64,000 bases of DNA from Mermis nigrescens (lineage: Eukaryota > Nematoda > Enoplea > Mermithida > Mermithidae): NCBI GenBank assembly GCA_036768485.1, contig JAVLUZ010000071.1, forward strand, positions 1 to 64,000, read 5' to 3'. The stretch's first letter is position 1. Every line of letters starts with the position of its first letter. This document shows, piece after piece, positions 32,535-44,256 of the stretch. The notes below the pieces were generated by a model. That model saw only the letters and a program-made list of their open reading frames with translations. It did no database searches and was not told the origin of the DNA. The translations under genes were made by a program, and so were the position numbers.

Positions 32535-32880
32535 TACTAAAACTGACTGAGGCAGGAGTTTGCAAAGTTTTCACTGATGTGGAAAGTCAAGAATGTCTCA
32601 TAGATGCTAAAAGGAAAGAATTTATGGTTCCCATGGGTCCAGAAATTGAATTTCCAGAAATGATTACAGCCATAGGAAAGTAGGAGAGGAATTGCACAGG
32701 ATAAGGAAACAATTTGAAGTGACAAAACCTAGGTTTGTATGATCTGAAGCTGAATCAATATGTATTGAAAGTTGTTTTGGCCAAGCTCAATAAAAATGGC
32801 AACCCCAAAATGATCAAGATTTTGGATACGGTGTCTTTAGAGGAGGAGAGGAAGAAGGCAGCGGAAATTTTATAAAATCC
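32535..32880 (+). pseudogene. possible decayed exon pair of unknown gene
   Basis: 32544-32680 reads EAGVCKVFTDVESQECL and EFMVPMGPEIEFPEMITAI. A frame-shifted continuation reads ELHRIRKQFEVTKPRF, and another frame (about 32732-32872) reads NQYVLKVVLAKLNKNGN and EEERKKAAEIL to a TAA. Protein-like composition across 330 bp with frame changes suggests a decayed gene. The family was not recognised. Confidence 0.3.
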
Positions 32881-34440
32881 TAATCCAAGAAAATGGAAAT
32901 CACAGGCCTAATTATTATTATTCTTATTCTTATTACCCAAACCTAATGGCCCTTTAAAGAGCCCCATATGTGCAGAAGTGGTTGATTGAGCATGTGCTAG
33001 ACAGCATGACCTGCACTATGCATATGACATGGACGTCTCCTGGGTTAAATGTTGGGTGCTTTTTTCTAACTACAATTCTTTGAAAGATCCTTTTCTTGAT
33101 TTTTTTCTTTTTTAGATCATAATCATAAAAGCATTGCAATGACAATGAAGTTTTAATTTCAGCAGACACTTCTTCATCAGTACTTATAATTTGCTGTCTC
33201 CTCTTGTGGATGCACTTTTTCATATATCAATTTTGTACCAACCCAGGCTTTGCAGTATATATTGTACTCACATGCTGCTCATTGGGCATGGGCAGCTGCT
33301 CAACTTTGTGAACATGCAATGGTTCAGAAATTAGCTTTTTTGTTGTTCTTCAAAAATATTTTTGAGAAATATTTGCTGAGGCTAATAAAGTCAGATCCAA
33401 TTTTTCTTTAGGGCATTTAAATTTGTTTTGTTTTTTAAATCAATTCGAGCAAAGCTTAGAGGATCTATAGTAATTTTTCATTTATTCATGATGAAATCAA
33501 AGTTTCACTAAGTACAACATACATCTCATGCACACTCCTGATTTCTGAGCTTCATCAAATGAACTTGAAAGTGTAAAGAAAAATTTTGGGGTCTAGACAA
33601 AATAATTAATTGCTTATCAGCTTTGAGGGTTTTAGGCCGAGAAAGGGAATATAAACTAGTTTTGAAATTTCCACATAATTCAGGATTTTTAGCACAAAAA
33701 AGTTTTTTTAACAAATGATGACAAATTTGGGTGAAACGTCCCTCCAGAAGACAAGATAACAAGGTTTAGCTTCCTTAATTATTTATTCAGTAGAACATAT
33801 CATTTAATAATTATTCACAAACGGTTGTTGTATTTATACCATAAGTTCCAAAAATCATTAAGACTGGTTATAAATATACAACAAATTCCAAAAACTACTC
33901 AAGATGAAATATATAATTAACACTATTATTATTATTCTGTGGAAAATTAGATGCAGTTTAACTCTATGCTGGATAGCAGTCCTCAACATTTTAAGATATA
34001 CAAGATATATCAGCTTAAAAGACAACTACCATTTTCAGGTTGACAACTGAAAAAACTTAAAGTCAGTTTTTGTACTTTCATGTAGAAGATGCTTGAAAAT
34101 TGACAAAAATTTTCTAAAAATTAACATCAAAGGTAGATGTTTAAAACTTACATGTAGACATATGAGAAGAATTATCCACCATTTAAATTAAAATTTCAAG
34201 CTGTATTGCCTTAGTGATCACGTTTACCATTCTTTATACAATACATTTTGTCAGAAATGTAATTCTAAAAGAAATGCAAATGAACAAATGTCCATAAAAG
34301 TCTAATATTCTGGAGCTTTTAAGCAATACCCAACAAAATAATTTCCCCTGCTGATAATAAACATCATTTACTTATATTAAACACAAAGATTTAACAAAAA
34401 AATTGTCAGTATTTTTTCACATATTCATAATAATGACTGT
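32881..34440. other. gene-poor AT-rich stretch
   Basis: No supported gene. A 78-codon minus-strand frame at 33526-33762 has no recognisable domain. Confidence 0.3.
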
Positions 34441-35430
34441 TTAACCAGCCATTTTCATCTTAACTGGTGTTTTCATTTGGCTCACAGCAACAGCCAATGC
34501 TTTCTTCATCATGGCTACACGTTGCAATGGTTTCATGGCACATGCCCCTAATATGTAATAGGCTAACAGGACATTATTGGACATTGTGCTGAAAAAAGCA
34601 TACATTCTACCATTCAAGATTTGCAAAGGAGAATTTCAGTCACAAGATTTTATTCCTTTTTGCTAAGTACAATAAAAATTAGTTTCAGAACAGTGAATGG
34701 TTTTTCAACCCTTCTTCAGAATGTTAAAAAAGCATCTTTAACTTAAAATAAAGCATCTTTTTATTAAAAAATATCAAAATTGTCAGTGCTTTGCACCATA
34801 AGATTGTTATTTTTGATAGCATATTAATATAAAATAAACTTAATCCAAAAAAGTTGAATCTTATAAACTCAATGGATCAAGCATCTCAGGAAACATCAGA
34901 AAATGCATTTTATTTTGTGCAATGGCAAACATATTATGAAATATAGGGTCACCAATTACAGACCACACTTGAGAATCCTGTGTACACCCCTGTCTATGGT
35001 CATAACATTCTAATATTGAAATAATAAGTGTACAACAGTGGTAAATCATCAAGAAAATAATACTAATTTACCCTAACTCTTCCACCATGCTGCTTATTGT
35101 TCAGGCCAAACCTGGCTGTGATGTGGCAGCCTTATTGCTCTTGCCAGTCATTTTTAAATGATTTTCCCCAATGCTGCATTCAGTTGGACCTGGTGGAGCA
35201 TTAAAGACTGCCATCAGAGGTGCTACATTGCCAGCTAACACAAAGTGACAAAAACTAGGCATGCCACATAAGTGGATCATGGCAGTTGCTGAGTCATATA
35301 AGGAAAAGATGGAGTGACTGCTGCGCAACCCATTGGTGGCAATCCCATCAATGGTAAGCTCATCAGCAGAATGTCCTTCCACCTGCCTTGTTTCAAGATC
35401 AACAAAGTCAGACAAAACAGCATTTGTCAC
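34441..35430 (-). CDS. cluster of three minus-strand ORFs, unknown
   Basis: 35101-35430 (109 codons, from MTNAVLSDFVDL to TSQPGLA), 34861-35052 (ending FPEMLDPLSL) and 34441-34626 (ending KTPVKMKMAG) lie in order on one strand with coding-like composition. They could be exons or frame-shifted parts of one gene. The first contains a GHSADELTIDGIATNG block and Cys/His/Met-rich LCGMPSFCHFVLAGN, but no family was recognised. It begins exactly where the Polinton capsid-like fragment on the other strand starts (35431), which suggests a junction between two insertions. Confidence 0.35.
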
Positions 35431-35705
35431 GCACTTGCAAGCCTACACTTGTTTGATGCATTAAATATTGGGCATGAAGATAATTCTATTACCAGAGAAG
35501 TTTTTAAGATACGTTACTGCTTCTTAGTGTTTGATATGACTTTTGATGCAGATGATAGAGGATACTGGGACCTAATTTATGAAGGAACAACAAGCATTGC
35601 TGCTAGGTTTTCTAAAAATTTGCCTGATTCTAGCATTTAAATCATTATATATGCTGAATTTGATAACTTAATAATGATTGATAAAACCCAAAGCACATTT
35701 CATGA
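35431..35705 (+). pseudogene. Polinton/Maverick capsid-like protein, C-terminal fragment
   Basis: The plus strand reads an AYTCLM block, then (after a frame change near 35455) NIGHEDNSITREVF, the block FLVFDMTFDADDRGYWDLI, ARFSKNLPDSSI, a TAA at 35638-35640, and in the same frame IIIYAEFDNLIMIDK. The order Ile-Thr-Arg-Glu, F-D-M/L-T-x-D, then (V/I)-x-Y-A-E-F-D-N-L-I-x-I-D is the C-terminal signature of the jelly-roll capsid family labelled F54H12.2-like in animal Polintons. The fragment lacks the N-terminal barrel, has one frameshift and one stop, and is far from the integrase at the left edge, so it is probably a second relic. Confidence 0.6.
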
Positions 35706-36146
35706 CTAAGATGCACAAAGATGGACACTATTCAAATATTTGAAATTCTTAGACTTAATATATATGCAGGCTCTTTCCCCATAGATTGTCTGCCACCCAT
35801 AAGAACCCACCCTGCGGCTCTGGGTGTGAATTCGGAAACCAAGTAAGGAACCAGGATCACACTGGGTTGCACATGCATAATGTCGATAAAAGTCTTAATC
35901 CAAGTTAAAGCAGTGGAAAATTTTGATATTTTTGCTGATTTTGATATCAAAAAGTATGCTAACATGTTTCATCACCAAGGACATTAATTGTCTGGTTGAC
36001 CTCTCAATGGTGGTACCCCCCCCCCGCTCACCCGCTATATGCATGAATGATACATTTGTAATAGTTTGACAATTTTTTTGTACAATATTTGTCAATAAAA
36101 ATGACCAATCAAAGGCTACAATTTGCAATATGAGAAACTTTTACAG
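35706..36146. other. unassigned sequence before candidate exon
   Basis: No clear gene. A C-run at 36017-36026 precedes a GCTCACCCGC motif. The ORFs on the minus strand are not supported. Confidence 0.3.
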
Positions 36147-36230
36147 GTGCAATATTGGCCCAGAATGGCGTAATTTTAAAGGATATTGAAAACAGTGCAA
36201 GCTGTACAGTATCAAAAAGTACAGTATATG
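36147..36230 (+). CDS. candidate 84-bp internal exon, KH-like
   Basis: A strong acceptor (AACTTTTACAG, ending 36146) and a consensus donor (GTGAGT from 36231) bound an 84-nt exon with phase 1 on both sides. The open frame reads ILAQNGVILKDIENSASC, whose spacing of Gly, Ile-Lys-x-Ile-Glu and Cys resembles the helix 1 - GxxG loop - helix 2 part of KH RNA-binding domains. The first Gly of GxxG is not present, so a KH call is tentative. No neighbouring exon of the same gene was recognised. Confidence 0.3.
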
Positions 36231-38089
36231 GTGAGTATATTGATTGATATGCAAGTCAACTAGTACTCCTAATTTTAATAATCAATTTGTATCTTTCTAC
36301 TTGAAACTTACTATTCTTTTTTAGTCTAAATCAAAGAACTTGTATATTCAAATTTGCTTTTTGAAAACTTAATTTACAATGCTTAAAGAATCACAAAAAG
36401 AAAAATTTAAACCTATTGGATCATTATAATGCATGTTATTTGAAGTTTTTGCGATTAAGTGAAATGTGTAATTAATCCAGAAAGTTAAGTCCAAGCATTT
36501 GATTCTGGTCCAAAATTGCTTGATAGGGTACACTATTTCTAATTTGAATCAACTCAATAAACAAATACAAAACAAAGTGGCATAAAAATTAGAAAATGAC
36601 AAAGAAAGATGATATTAAATAATTTACACAATTTTACTGAACAAAATTGTTGCAAATTTATCACAGATTTATGATAGCGGCAATTATCATTGATAAAGAA
36701 CCTGGACATCATTTGCACAAGTGTCTGAGACAAATGATGCAACTGATTTTGGACAGGCTGGAATCAAATCAAAGTGCATAGGTCCCTTCTACAGTATATG
36801 TCATGCTATTCATTTTCGTAAACTTAGAATTATTAAAACTAAACATTTGTAACAATTAAATATGTATTTTGAGTTGATAGCTTTGTTTGATCTATTAAAA
36901 CAATGATTGTTTGTACCTACCATTTTCATGTGTTGTTGACAATGCAATTCCATAGGTACCTACAAACTTTTATATACCTATATTACTCTATTACCAAAAA
37001 ATGCAACCACTCTGATAAGTGCAGTGCATATGAGGGCTGAGTCAAATATAACCAATAAATCTTAAAGGTTGGGAAAGCAACAGATTTGAAAAAATATTTG
37101 GACAATTTCATCTTCCTGTTGTATGCACTGCAAATAAGGCACAAAAATACAATATGCATTCTGGTGGAAGATAGTGTAAGGCTTGATCTTAACTCACAAA
37201 TAAGTCAATGAAAGACACCTGACAGAAATTTTAATTTTAACATGATTTAAAATAAACTTTAAAATTTTTTAGCTTGACTTAGTCTTTTGCATTTTGACAA
37301 GAATGCAGCAGTAGTCACAGAAAATACTGGAAATCATTTACCACAGCTCATCTGAACTCAAAAATTGTACTAAAATCTATGTTAATTCACAAAATGACAC
37401 TTTTGCAAAGCAGAGAAGCTGTACCTATATGAGTTACAACTCTGCAATCCTGAGCGATCAAAATGTGAATTAAAGAACAAAATTTGTTATAAATGCTTTT
37501 GGTTCGAAAATTATCAATTTTAATTTTTGTGCTTGGATAAAACAAGTCAAGCTCATTGTTTGCTCATCTTTTTATGATAAGCAGGCATTCTTTTAATGAG
37601 TCACTCTACAAGCACCCACATTTATTCATCTCTTAGTTACATACTCTTTTTTGCAACAAGGCTTTAATTTAGCACCACTTACTTGAATTATAGCTTCATA
37701 AAGTCATGCATAATTAGTAATTACATGCATATGCAGATTGATTATTTAAAAATTAATATTTCCATTGCTAAAAGAGCGCTTCCTTGCAAAAACTCAAAAA
37801 TTATTGATATGCTGATTTCCCAAAAGTGCTACCTTTCCAAAATCAATAAATTAATTATTCATTGATGCGCTAAGACTACTTAATCAATTTTAATAATGAA
37901 TTTATAGCAAAATCAGCTTAATGTTATATTATGATCACTACATAATTTGCTAATTCAATTAGATCATTTAATAACATAATTAAGTTGGTTAAGTACTGTC
38001 TGTTTCATAATTTAAAAATTTAATAATAAAACTATCATGGTAATTTTCTTTAATTCACATTCATCCTGCATCATAATTGCCATTGCCAT
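36231..38089. other. gene-poor AT-rich stretch
   Basis: Nothing recognisable over 1.8 kb. If the exon at 36147 is real this is its downstream intron. Confidence 0.3.
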
Positions 38090-38145
38090 GTGTGTGTGTC
38101 TGTGTGTGTGTGTGTGTGTGTGTCTGTGTGTGTGTGTGTGTGTGT

Positions 38146-38184
<39 letters not shown>

Positions 38185-38198
38185 TGTGTGTGTGTGTT
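38090..38198 (+). repeat. (TG)n microsatellite
   Basis: A run of TG dinucleotides with four regularly spaced TC interruptions. Cys/Val and Thr/His open frames in it are artefacts. Confidence 0.97.
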
Positions 38199-38296
38199 AC
38201 CACTCATCATGCTGTGCACTAATGCAATACACATAAGTATACCTAGGCAAAAGACATATGTATATGTATTTAACTACCATCTGTAGACAGTATGAA

Positions 38297-38393
38297 ATTT
38301 CTCAGAGGGGTCGGAAGATTTTTTTGGTCTCTGGGAGGGGTTATTTAGGTTTCTTTGGGGCTGGGTGTATACATTCCAAGCCCCAGTGTGGTA
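38297..38393 (+). mobile_element. family A fragment, copy A9
   Basis: Internally deleted piece with TTTCTGGGAGG-like and GCCCCAGTGTGG blocks of family A ends. The core is missing. Confidence 0.5.
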
Positions 38394-38709
38394 ACAAGAT
38401 TCATACGCTCCATTTATGGGTTATTATACCATGCATACCTACTGCTACTGTAGGTCAATATGGATGGAAATGATACATTTTTCCAATATTTTCAAAAAAT
38501 AATAGGATTTATTTCCATGTTAGATTATTGGATTTGGGACTATCAGATAGGAAATTATCTATACTATAATGAAGTAGAAACCCAAATTGCAATACAATGA
38601 ACCAATCCAAAGTCAGCACTAATAAACCTCACCTTCTTTAGTGCTGATCTTATGATGTGCTATTAATTTTAAAGTATGCCAATTTTGGAGCAAAAAATGA
38701 TGGAGGTTC

Positions 38710-38964
38710 TTGGGCAGCAAGAAAAATTCTGGGGGGGGGTGCAAGATTTTTTTTGAAGGTCGAAAAATGGCCTTAAAAATGGTGGTATGGCGATAAAAAC
38801 ACCATTTTTCAACGTTTCTCATCAAGCACTATCCATAGGCATCAAAAAATTGCGAAAAAACGAAAAAAATTTAAAAAATTGAATTCTGGGGGTTATTTTG
38901 ATTTCTGGGGGGTATTTTGGTTTCTGGGGGTGCAACCCCCCCAAACCCCCCACGCCCAGGTGTG
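38710..38964 (+). mobile_element. family A MITE, copy A10
   Basis: Complete body from TGGGCAGCAAGAAAAATTC to CACGCCCAGGTGTG. The first bases CATACG of the left end are lost, so the target duplication cannot be read. Very similar to A2 and A11, so recent. Confidence 0.88.
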
Positions 38965-39406
38965 CATATAATACATATTCTGATGCAGGATAATGTGTAG
39001 ATTTTGATTCTGAACACCCAAACGTCATAGCATTAAACCTCCAGATGTAAGGAGCTAAAAAAGGATTAAAATGCATGTTTTTTGCCTAAAATGAGCCAAA
39101 ACGCATGGGCTGCAAAAGTCGTTTTTTTAACGTTTGAATTGATTAGAATAAAAAGCTCTATTGGCTTGGATCAAACTATGATTGCTCTAACAACAAGCAG
39201 ACATTTTATCAGTGAGCTCTGTTCAAGTTTGCTGCACTTCCTAACATCTTAGTCTATTGTGTTTAAAGTGTCAACTTAGGATAAGCTGGATGTGCAATTT
39301 TTATCTGTTAGTTGATCAATCAGCTAGAAGACAAGAATAAATTATGCCGCAAAATTGCTATTGAAAAACCAGTCTTTGCTACATAGCAATAGTGACATCT
39401 TGCAAC
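38965..39406. other. unassigned spacer between two family A copies
   Basis: No gene recognised. Confidence 0.3.
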
Positions 39407-39636
39407 CATACGTGGGCAGCAAGAAAATTCTGGGAGGGTGCAAGATTTTTTTGAAGGTCGAAAAATGGCCTTAAAAATGGTGGTATGGCGATAAAAACAC
39501 CATTTTTCGACGTTTCTCATCAAGCACTATCCATTGGCATCAAAAAATTGCGAAAAAAACGAAAAAAATTTTCAAAAATTGAATTCTGGGGGGGGGTATT
39601 TTGATTTCTGGGGGGTATTTTGGTTTCTGGGGGGTG
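39407..39636 (+). mobile_element. family A MITE, copy A11, cut by assembly gap
   Basis: It starts CATACGTGGGCAGC and runs intact to the G-rich end, where the N run begins. The missing 3' terminus is expected to be about 35-40 bp. Confidence 0.9.
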
Positions 39637-39736
39637 NNNNNNNNNNNNNNNNNNNNNNNNNNNNNNNNNNNNNNNNNNNNNNNNNNNNNNNNNNNNNNNN
39701 NNNNNNNNNNNNNNNNNNNNNNNNNNNNNNNNNNNN
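39637..39736. other. assembly gap (100 N)
   Basis: Exactly 100 unknown bases, a conventional placeholder size, so the true gap length is unknown. It falls in the G/C-run end of a high-copy MITE, a likely cause of the assembly break. Confidence 0.98.
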
Positions 39737-40570
39737 GAGGTTAATCTCCACATTGTCAGTCGAGTCTGACAGAGAGTGATTCTTAATGATTTCATTGATT
39801 TGAACTTGGCATTAATTTTAGTTCTTCACAATCCATAACATTTACCTAAGAATAAAGAAGCACGAACTCTGCAGTTTAAGTCCGTTTGAAGAATCGACGA
39901 AAATTTAATCATTTTGTTAATCTAAATATTTGCTTGATTCAGCATATATTGTTAACACAAAACTCGAATTCTGTGATTCAAACAATTTTAAAAAATATAG
40001 AAATATCTAATAATTTTGTTACCACTTTTGCTCAATTCGACGTAAGACAATAGAAGCCCACATTTTGTCGTTCAAAACATTTCTAAAAATTCAGGAAAAT
40101 TTATTGATTTTATTAGTATAGAGTTTTCGCTCGATCCGATGTATTTTGCTAATAATTTCTAATAATTTCTCGAAAAAAGCATAACTATTATTTGCTTCTG
40201 GCCTAAATTTTACCACATTTCCCCAAGAAATTCAGCTCGCCCATTGCCCCTTTCCCACTGGTGCACGTCAGCTCGCAGCTATAGGAGATACGGGAGCAGT
40301 TCAGTATATATTTCACTGTATACAACCCTAATTAAAAATTAAATTGTTCATTGAAATTCTTGATTACTTCGGTTTAATTGAAAGGGCATTCACGTGCTAA
40401 AGTCAAAAAGCTAAAAAGTTAAAAATCTAAAGTTAAAGAAAATATCACGCGATTAAAAAATTACAATAGGTATTCACCATGAGAACGATAAAAATTTTAA
40501 ATAAATATGATCTTAACTTGAATAAAGGGGCTGTGCGTAGTAAATTATTTTTTATTCATAAAGATACTAC
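39737..40570. other. unassigned AT-rich sequence after the gap
   Basis: No gene recognised. Continuity with sequence left of the gap is not proven. Confidence 0.35.
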
Positions 40571-40655
<85 letters not shown>

Positions 40656-40656
40656 T
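40571..40656 (+). repeat. (ATT)n microsatellite
   Basis: About 28 uninterrupted ATT units. The poly-Ile open frame is an artefact. Confidence 0.97.
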
Positions 40657-41217
40657 TATCAATATTTTTATATTTATTATTATTAATTATGTGACAAATA
40701 AGAGCGGAGCACGTATATTACATTGTAATTGCCGGTGTGCCATATAAAGCCATTTTGAAAAATATAGAAATACTTTTTTATTCTATCAATTCGGATTTTG
40801 TCCGATTCATCTATTCAGTCTTATTTAAATTTATTCATTTTCTGCCGTTATAGACATCATTTGATTTTTTCTACTTTTTTATTTTTGTTGCAGTTTTTAG
40901 ACTTTTATTCTTTACAGCGTCTTAGTGCATTTTGCCTGAAGATTATTATCGACTTTTGTTTGTTTGTTTAACCATGGAGGCATAGAATGCAAAAAAGGCA
41001 AGTACCTCTATACGAATTGGGTCTTGTTTTATTGCTTATTGACAGAACTTTGACCTTGTAGCAAATGTTTTTATGAACAATTTCCCTCCACTCGCACATA
41101 GACTTGCATTTATATTCAGTTACTTGATTCGGTATGTTGAGTTATTTTGCTTTTTACTACCTATTTGTTTTTCACTGATATATGTGTTAATTACAATAAA
41201 AATAGTAATAATTATAG
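40657..41217. other. unassigned AT-rich spacer
   Basis: No gene recognised between the two trinucleotide microsatellites. Confidence 0.3.
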
Positions 41218-41249
41218 TACTAATGATGATAATAATGATGATAATAATG

Positions 41250-41294
<45 letters not shown>

Positions 41295-41330
41295 GCAATA
41301 ATAATAATAATAATAGCAATAATAATAATA

Positions 41331-41388
<58 letters not shown>

Positions 41389-41394
41389 GTAATG

Positions 41395-41455
<61 letters not shown>

Positions 41456-41512
41456 AATAATAATGATAATTATTATGATAATAATAATAAGAATTATAAT
41501 AATAATAATAAT
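41218..41512 (+). repeat. (AAT)n microsatellite, about 290 bp
   Basis: AAT units with interspersed GAT, AGC and ATT interruptions. Poly-Asn, poly-Ile and poly-Leu frames on both strands are artefacts. Confidence 0.97.
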
Positions 41513-41762
41513 CTTTTCGGATAAATGCAATTTCAAAATGTCGCATAGAAAAAAGTAATTAAAACAAATGCGAAAGTCGGGGACACACAGGCAAATACCA
41601 ATTGCGCTCAAGTGTGTCCCATCAAGAAATTTCTTAAGTTAACTTTCCCATATTTCTCTTAAATGCCCCATCCTTTCGAAAGTATGGTTGGTGGGAGATA
41701 GACCCAGATTTTAGCTGATCTAGTAGCAAAACAACACTTTTTGCAATCAGGTTGAAATTCAC

Positions 41763-42020
41763 CTAAATAGATGTGATTTGCGAATGCTCCCCTATCCTAG
41801 TACGCAATTGACCATAAAACTGATAAAAATCGTTAGAAGTTAAGAGATAATTATGAATATCAAAATGAATTCTGCGGAATTCAAGCCTCTTTAAATTCAA
41901 CGCTTTTTGCGTTTCTCCATAAGAAAGTTTAGTGTAGGTATCCAATTCAGTTAATTTCCAGTGTACCTGTTCTATTCTCTTAACGGAACGGGAGGATTGT
42001 ATTCCAGGTGAACAAGTCAT
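41763..42020 (-). pseudogene. non-LTR RT C-terminal fragment
   Basis: The 85-codon frame reads SVKRIEQVHWKLTE, LSYGETQKALNLKRLEFRR and FDIHNYLL. This matches the pattern I-E-x-V-Q-x-x-F-T then LSY-x-x-R-L-x-x-L-N-L-x-S-L-E-x-R-R of the region after the RT domain in Jockey/CR1-type LINEs. The rest of the element is absent. Confidence 0.6.
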
Positions 42021-43870
42021 AGGTGGCCGACAAATGAAATGTTCAATCCTAAAATTCCCGAGTGACCGACAGTCCCGATGTACCGACTGCTCTGAGTGAC
42101 CAATAGTACCGGGTGGCCGATAAATGGTGCTGAAAATAGATCAGTCGATCTAAAAATTCCAAAGTGATTGATGGTTCCGAAATGGCCGACAGCTTGAATT
42201 GGTCAACCATTTAAGTAACAGAATAACTGCTGTGAGTCAGATATCTCGGGGATTATTCGAAGAAAGACGGAAACAAAGGAATTTTTGAGCATTTCTCGAC
42301 AAGCACTACACAATATTGAGGGTAAACTTCGAAAAAAGTTAAAAAATTACAACTTATTTCACACCCAATTGCAAGAAACACATCGTTCATGCAATCTACA
42401 TAACTGATTTTTGATCATCCAATCTATGAATAGCTTGTTAACCTTGATGTATTTTTGTATTTTGCGGAGAAAAAACATGTAAAATGAATAATTTGGCGCC
42501 GCGAAATTTTGGCATTTTCTCTATGTTTAACTCATATTCAAGTGTTTTTAAGCGTTTTAGTGGACAAAAACTAAATGTATGTACATACGTATCCGGTGCG
42601 AAGCGCTAGAAAATTTTGAATTTATTTCGTAGCGTAAAATTACCCTAAAAACCTGTTTTGGTGAAGTTTTAGACTAGCCAAATGTTTTTCGCAATTCATT
42701 CGATATTTTTTCATTTGTTACTTTGGAGGACTTTTGTGAGAAAAATCCTTTTAAATTTCGGGATTAAGGCGGTCCCACCCCACGGGTCAGTATGCACATT
42801 TGATTGCCTTGGACACAAAGAGAATGCAAGAAACAATCTCGCTACAGCTGGGGTTTCTGGGGTGATGCGCTCACACGCCCCAGCTGGGTCCGGGGCAGAG
42901 TCCCGGAAAATTTCTATAAAATTAAAGTCGAATTATAACGTTGGAACTTTCAGAAAACCAGCTAAATTGTGGTTCTAACTCAGCCTAAAAACAGTCATAA
43001 TAAACCGCTTCCTTCTCAGGTACAAACCATTTCAAACTCTTGCTGTTAATAAGTGCTGAACTATAAAGCAAAAGAAACGAAAAATTGTCGAACCGGCACA
43101 AAATCATTTTCGCTCACCTTTATCACGATGTCCAACCAGCGTTCAGAGTTTTAACTGGTAAATAATACATTAAATAACTAATTGGTGTGAAATACTGGAA
43201 TATTTTAGCTGCTTCTAGATTCTAAGCACGACGCTGGATGGAGCACTAACGTTTTTGCGTTTTTTGACTTAATTTGGGGCACATTCCAACGTTTTTCTGC
43301 TGTTCGAAAAGTTTCCAAACAGGGTTCAGGGGCGGCCGCCCCCGGATTTGCGCCTGTGACCTAGTAATCTTTTCTTTTTTCAAACATCTAAGCGCACCGT
43401 TTCACCTACCTTCACGACAACAGTTCTCATCTGAATTCAACATCTGAGCGCTCACTAAACTAAAATGTGTCTTTGATGCAAAATTTTTCATCTCCGTTTG
43501 GAAAGCGGTTTAGAGGACAAAACTATACAAAACCAATAAATCCAGCACGAAGCGTCAGAAAATCTTACGTTAGCTCAGGCGTATGCTATAATTTTGTTTA
43601 GTCGGTGTTTTAGACCACCCTGAGTGTCGGTCACTCGGTACTGTTGGCGAATTAGTACAGTCAGCCATCCAGGACTGTGGGCCACCGAGGATTGTCGCCA
43701 CTTGAAACATTCGGCCACCCATATTTTCGCCAGTTGGAACACTTAGCTAATCAGTACTGTCGGTCAACCGGGAATTTGTCCGATTAACAGATCTATTTTA
43801 TACCATTTGTCGGTCTGTCACCCAGGACTGTCGGTCACGCGAGATTGTCGGTCACCCAGGACGGGACCAA
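42021..43870. mobile_element. element J with inverted GACCGACAGTCC arrays
   Basis: The left array (about 42023-42200) repeats GTGACCGACAGTCCCG-like words. The right array (about 43600-43865) repeats the inverse, GGACTGTCGGTCAC. Paired inverted subterminal arrays match the layout of elements 1, 2, D and I. Terminal repeat and target duplication were not resolved. The interior has no transposase and includes a stretch (42840-43020) related to 49680-49870 and 54300-54600. Confidence 0.5.
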
Positions 43871-44025
43871 AGAAAAAAGAGGCTTCATATAATTGGAGCA
43901 TATTCAATCGTAGACCGATCTTATAAGCAAGAACCAACCTTTTTAGATCACGTGATTCAACATGACAATTATTTTACTCCTATTTCACTCCATCACATTG
44001 ATTTTTCAAAAATTTAGGAATTACC
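43871..44025 (+). other. upstream flank of F-box exon
   Basis: Immediate 5' flank of the F-box ATG. No TATA box could be assigned with confidence. The sequence CAAAAATTTAG/GAATTACC before the ATG could alternatively be a splice acceptor for an exon that carries the start codon. Confidence 0.3.
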
Positions 44026-44256
44026 ATGAGCGAAATGGACGTTCATATAGGCGGTTTTCCACGATTGGTGCTGGCACAAATTTTTCGAAATCTGTCGCCG
44101 CGATTTTGGCTCTCGACTCTGCGATACGTGTGCTCAACATGGAGCCAAACTGTCAATCTGATGCTGAATTCAATTTCAGTATTAGAACACAGTGCAAACC
44201 CTCGACCGGCACATACTGTCGTATCTATTTCGGACCTGGGATCGATCTATTTCGAC
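44026..44256 (+). CDS. F-box/LRR gene, exon 1 (F-box)
   Basis: From ATG 44026 the frame reads GGFPRLVLAQIFRNLSPRFW and YVCSTWSQTVNLML. This is the F-box pattern (LP-x-x-(V/I)-L-x-x-I-F-x-x-L-x-x-x-x-(R/F)-W, then V-C-x-x-W). F-box proteins recruit substrates to SCF ubiquitin ligases through Skp1. The exon most likely ends at GAC/GTAAAT (44256), phase 0, which fits the phase-0 start of the next LRR-type exon at 47645. The overlapping frame at 43962-44270 is a shadow. Confidence 0.7.

Noticed and set aside
38012..38286. Cys/Val and Thr/His repeat frames
   Set aside because: Translations of the TG microsatellite.
39534..39795. ORFs crossing the N run
   Set aside because: They translate unknown bases and MITE sequence.
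41073..41611. Long frames on both strands of poly-Asn/Ile/Leu
   Set aside because: They are translations of the AAT microsatellite.
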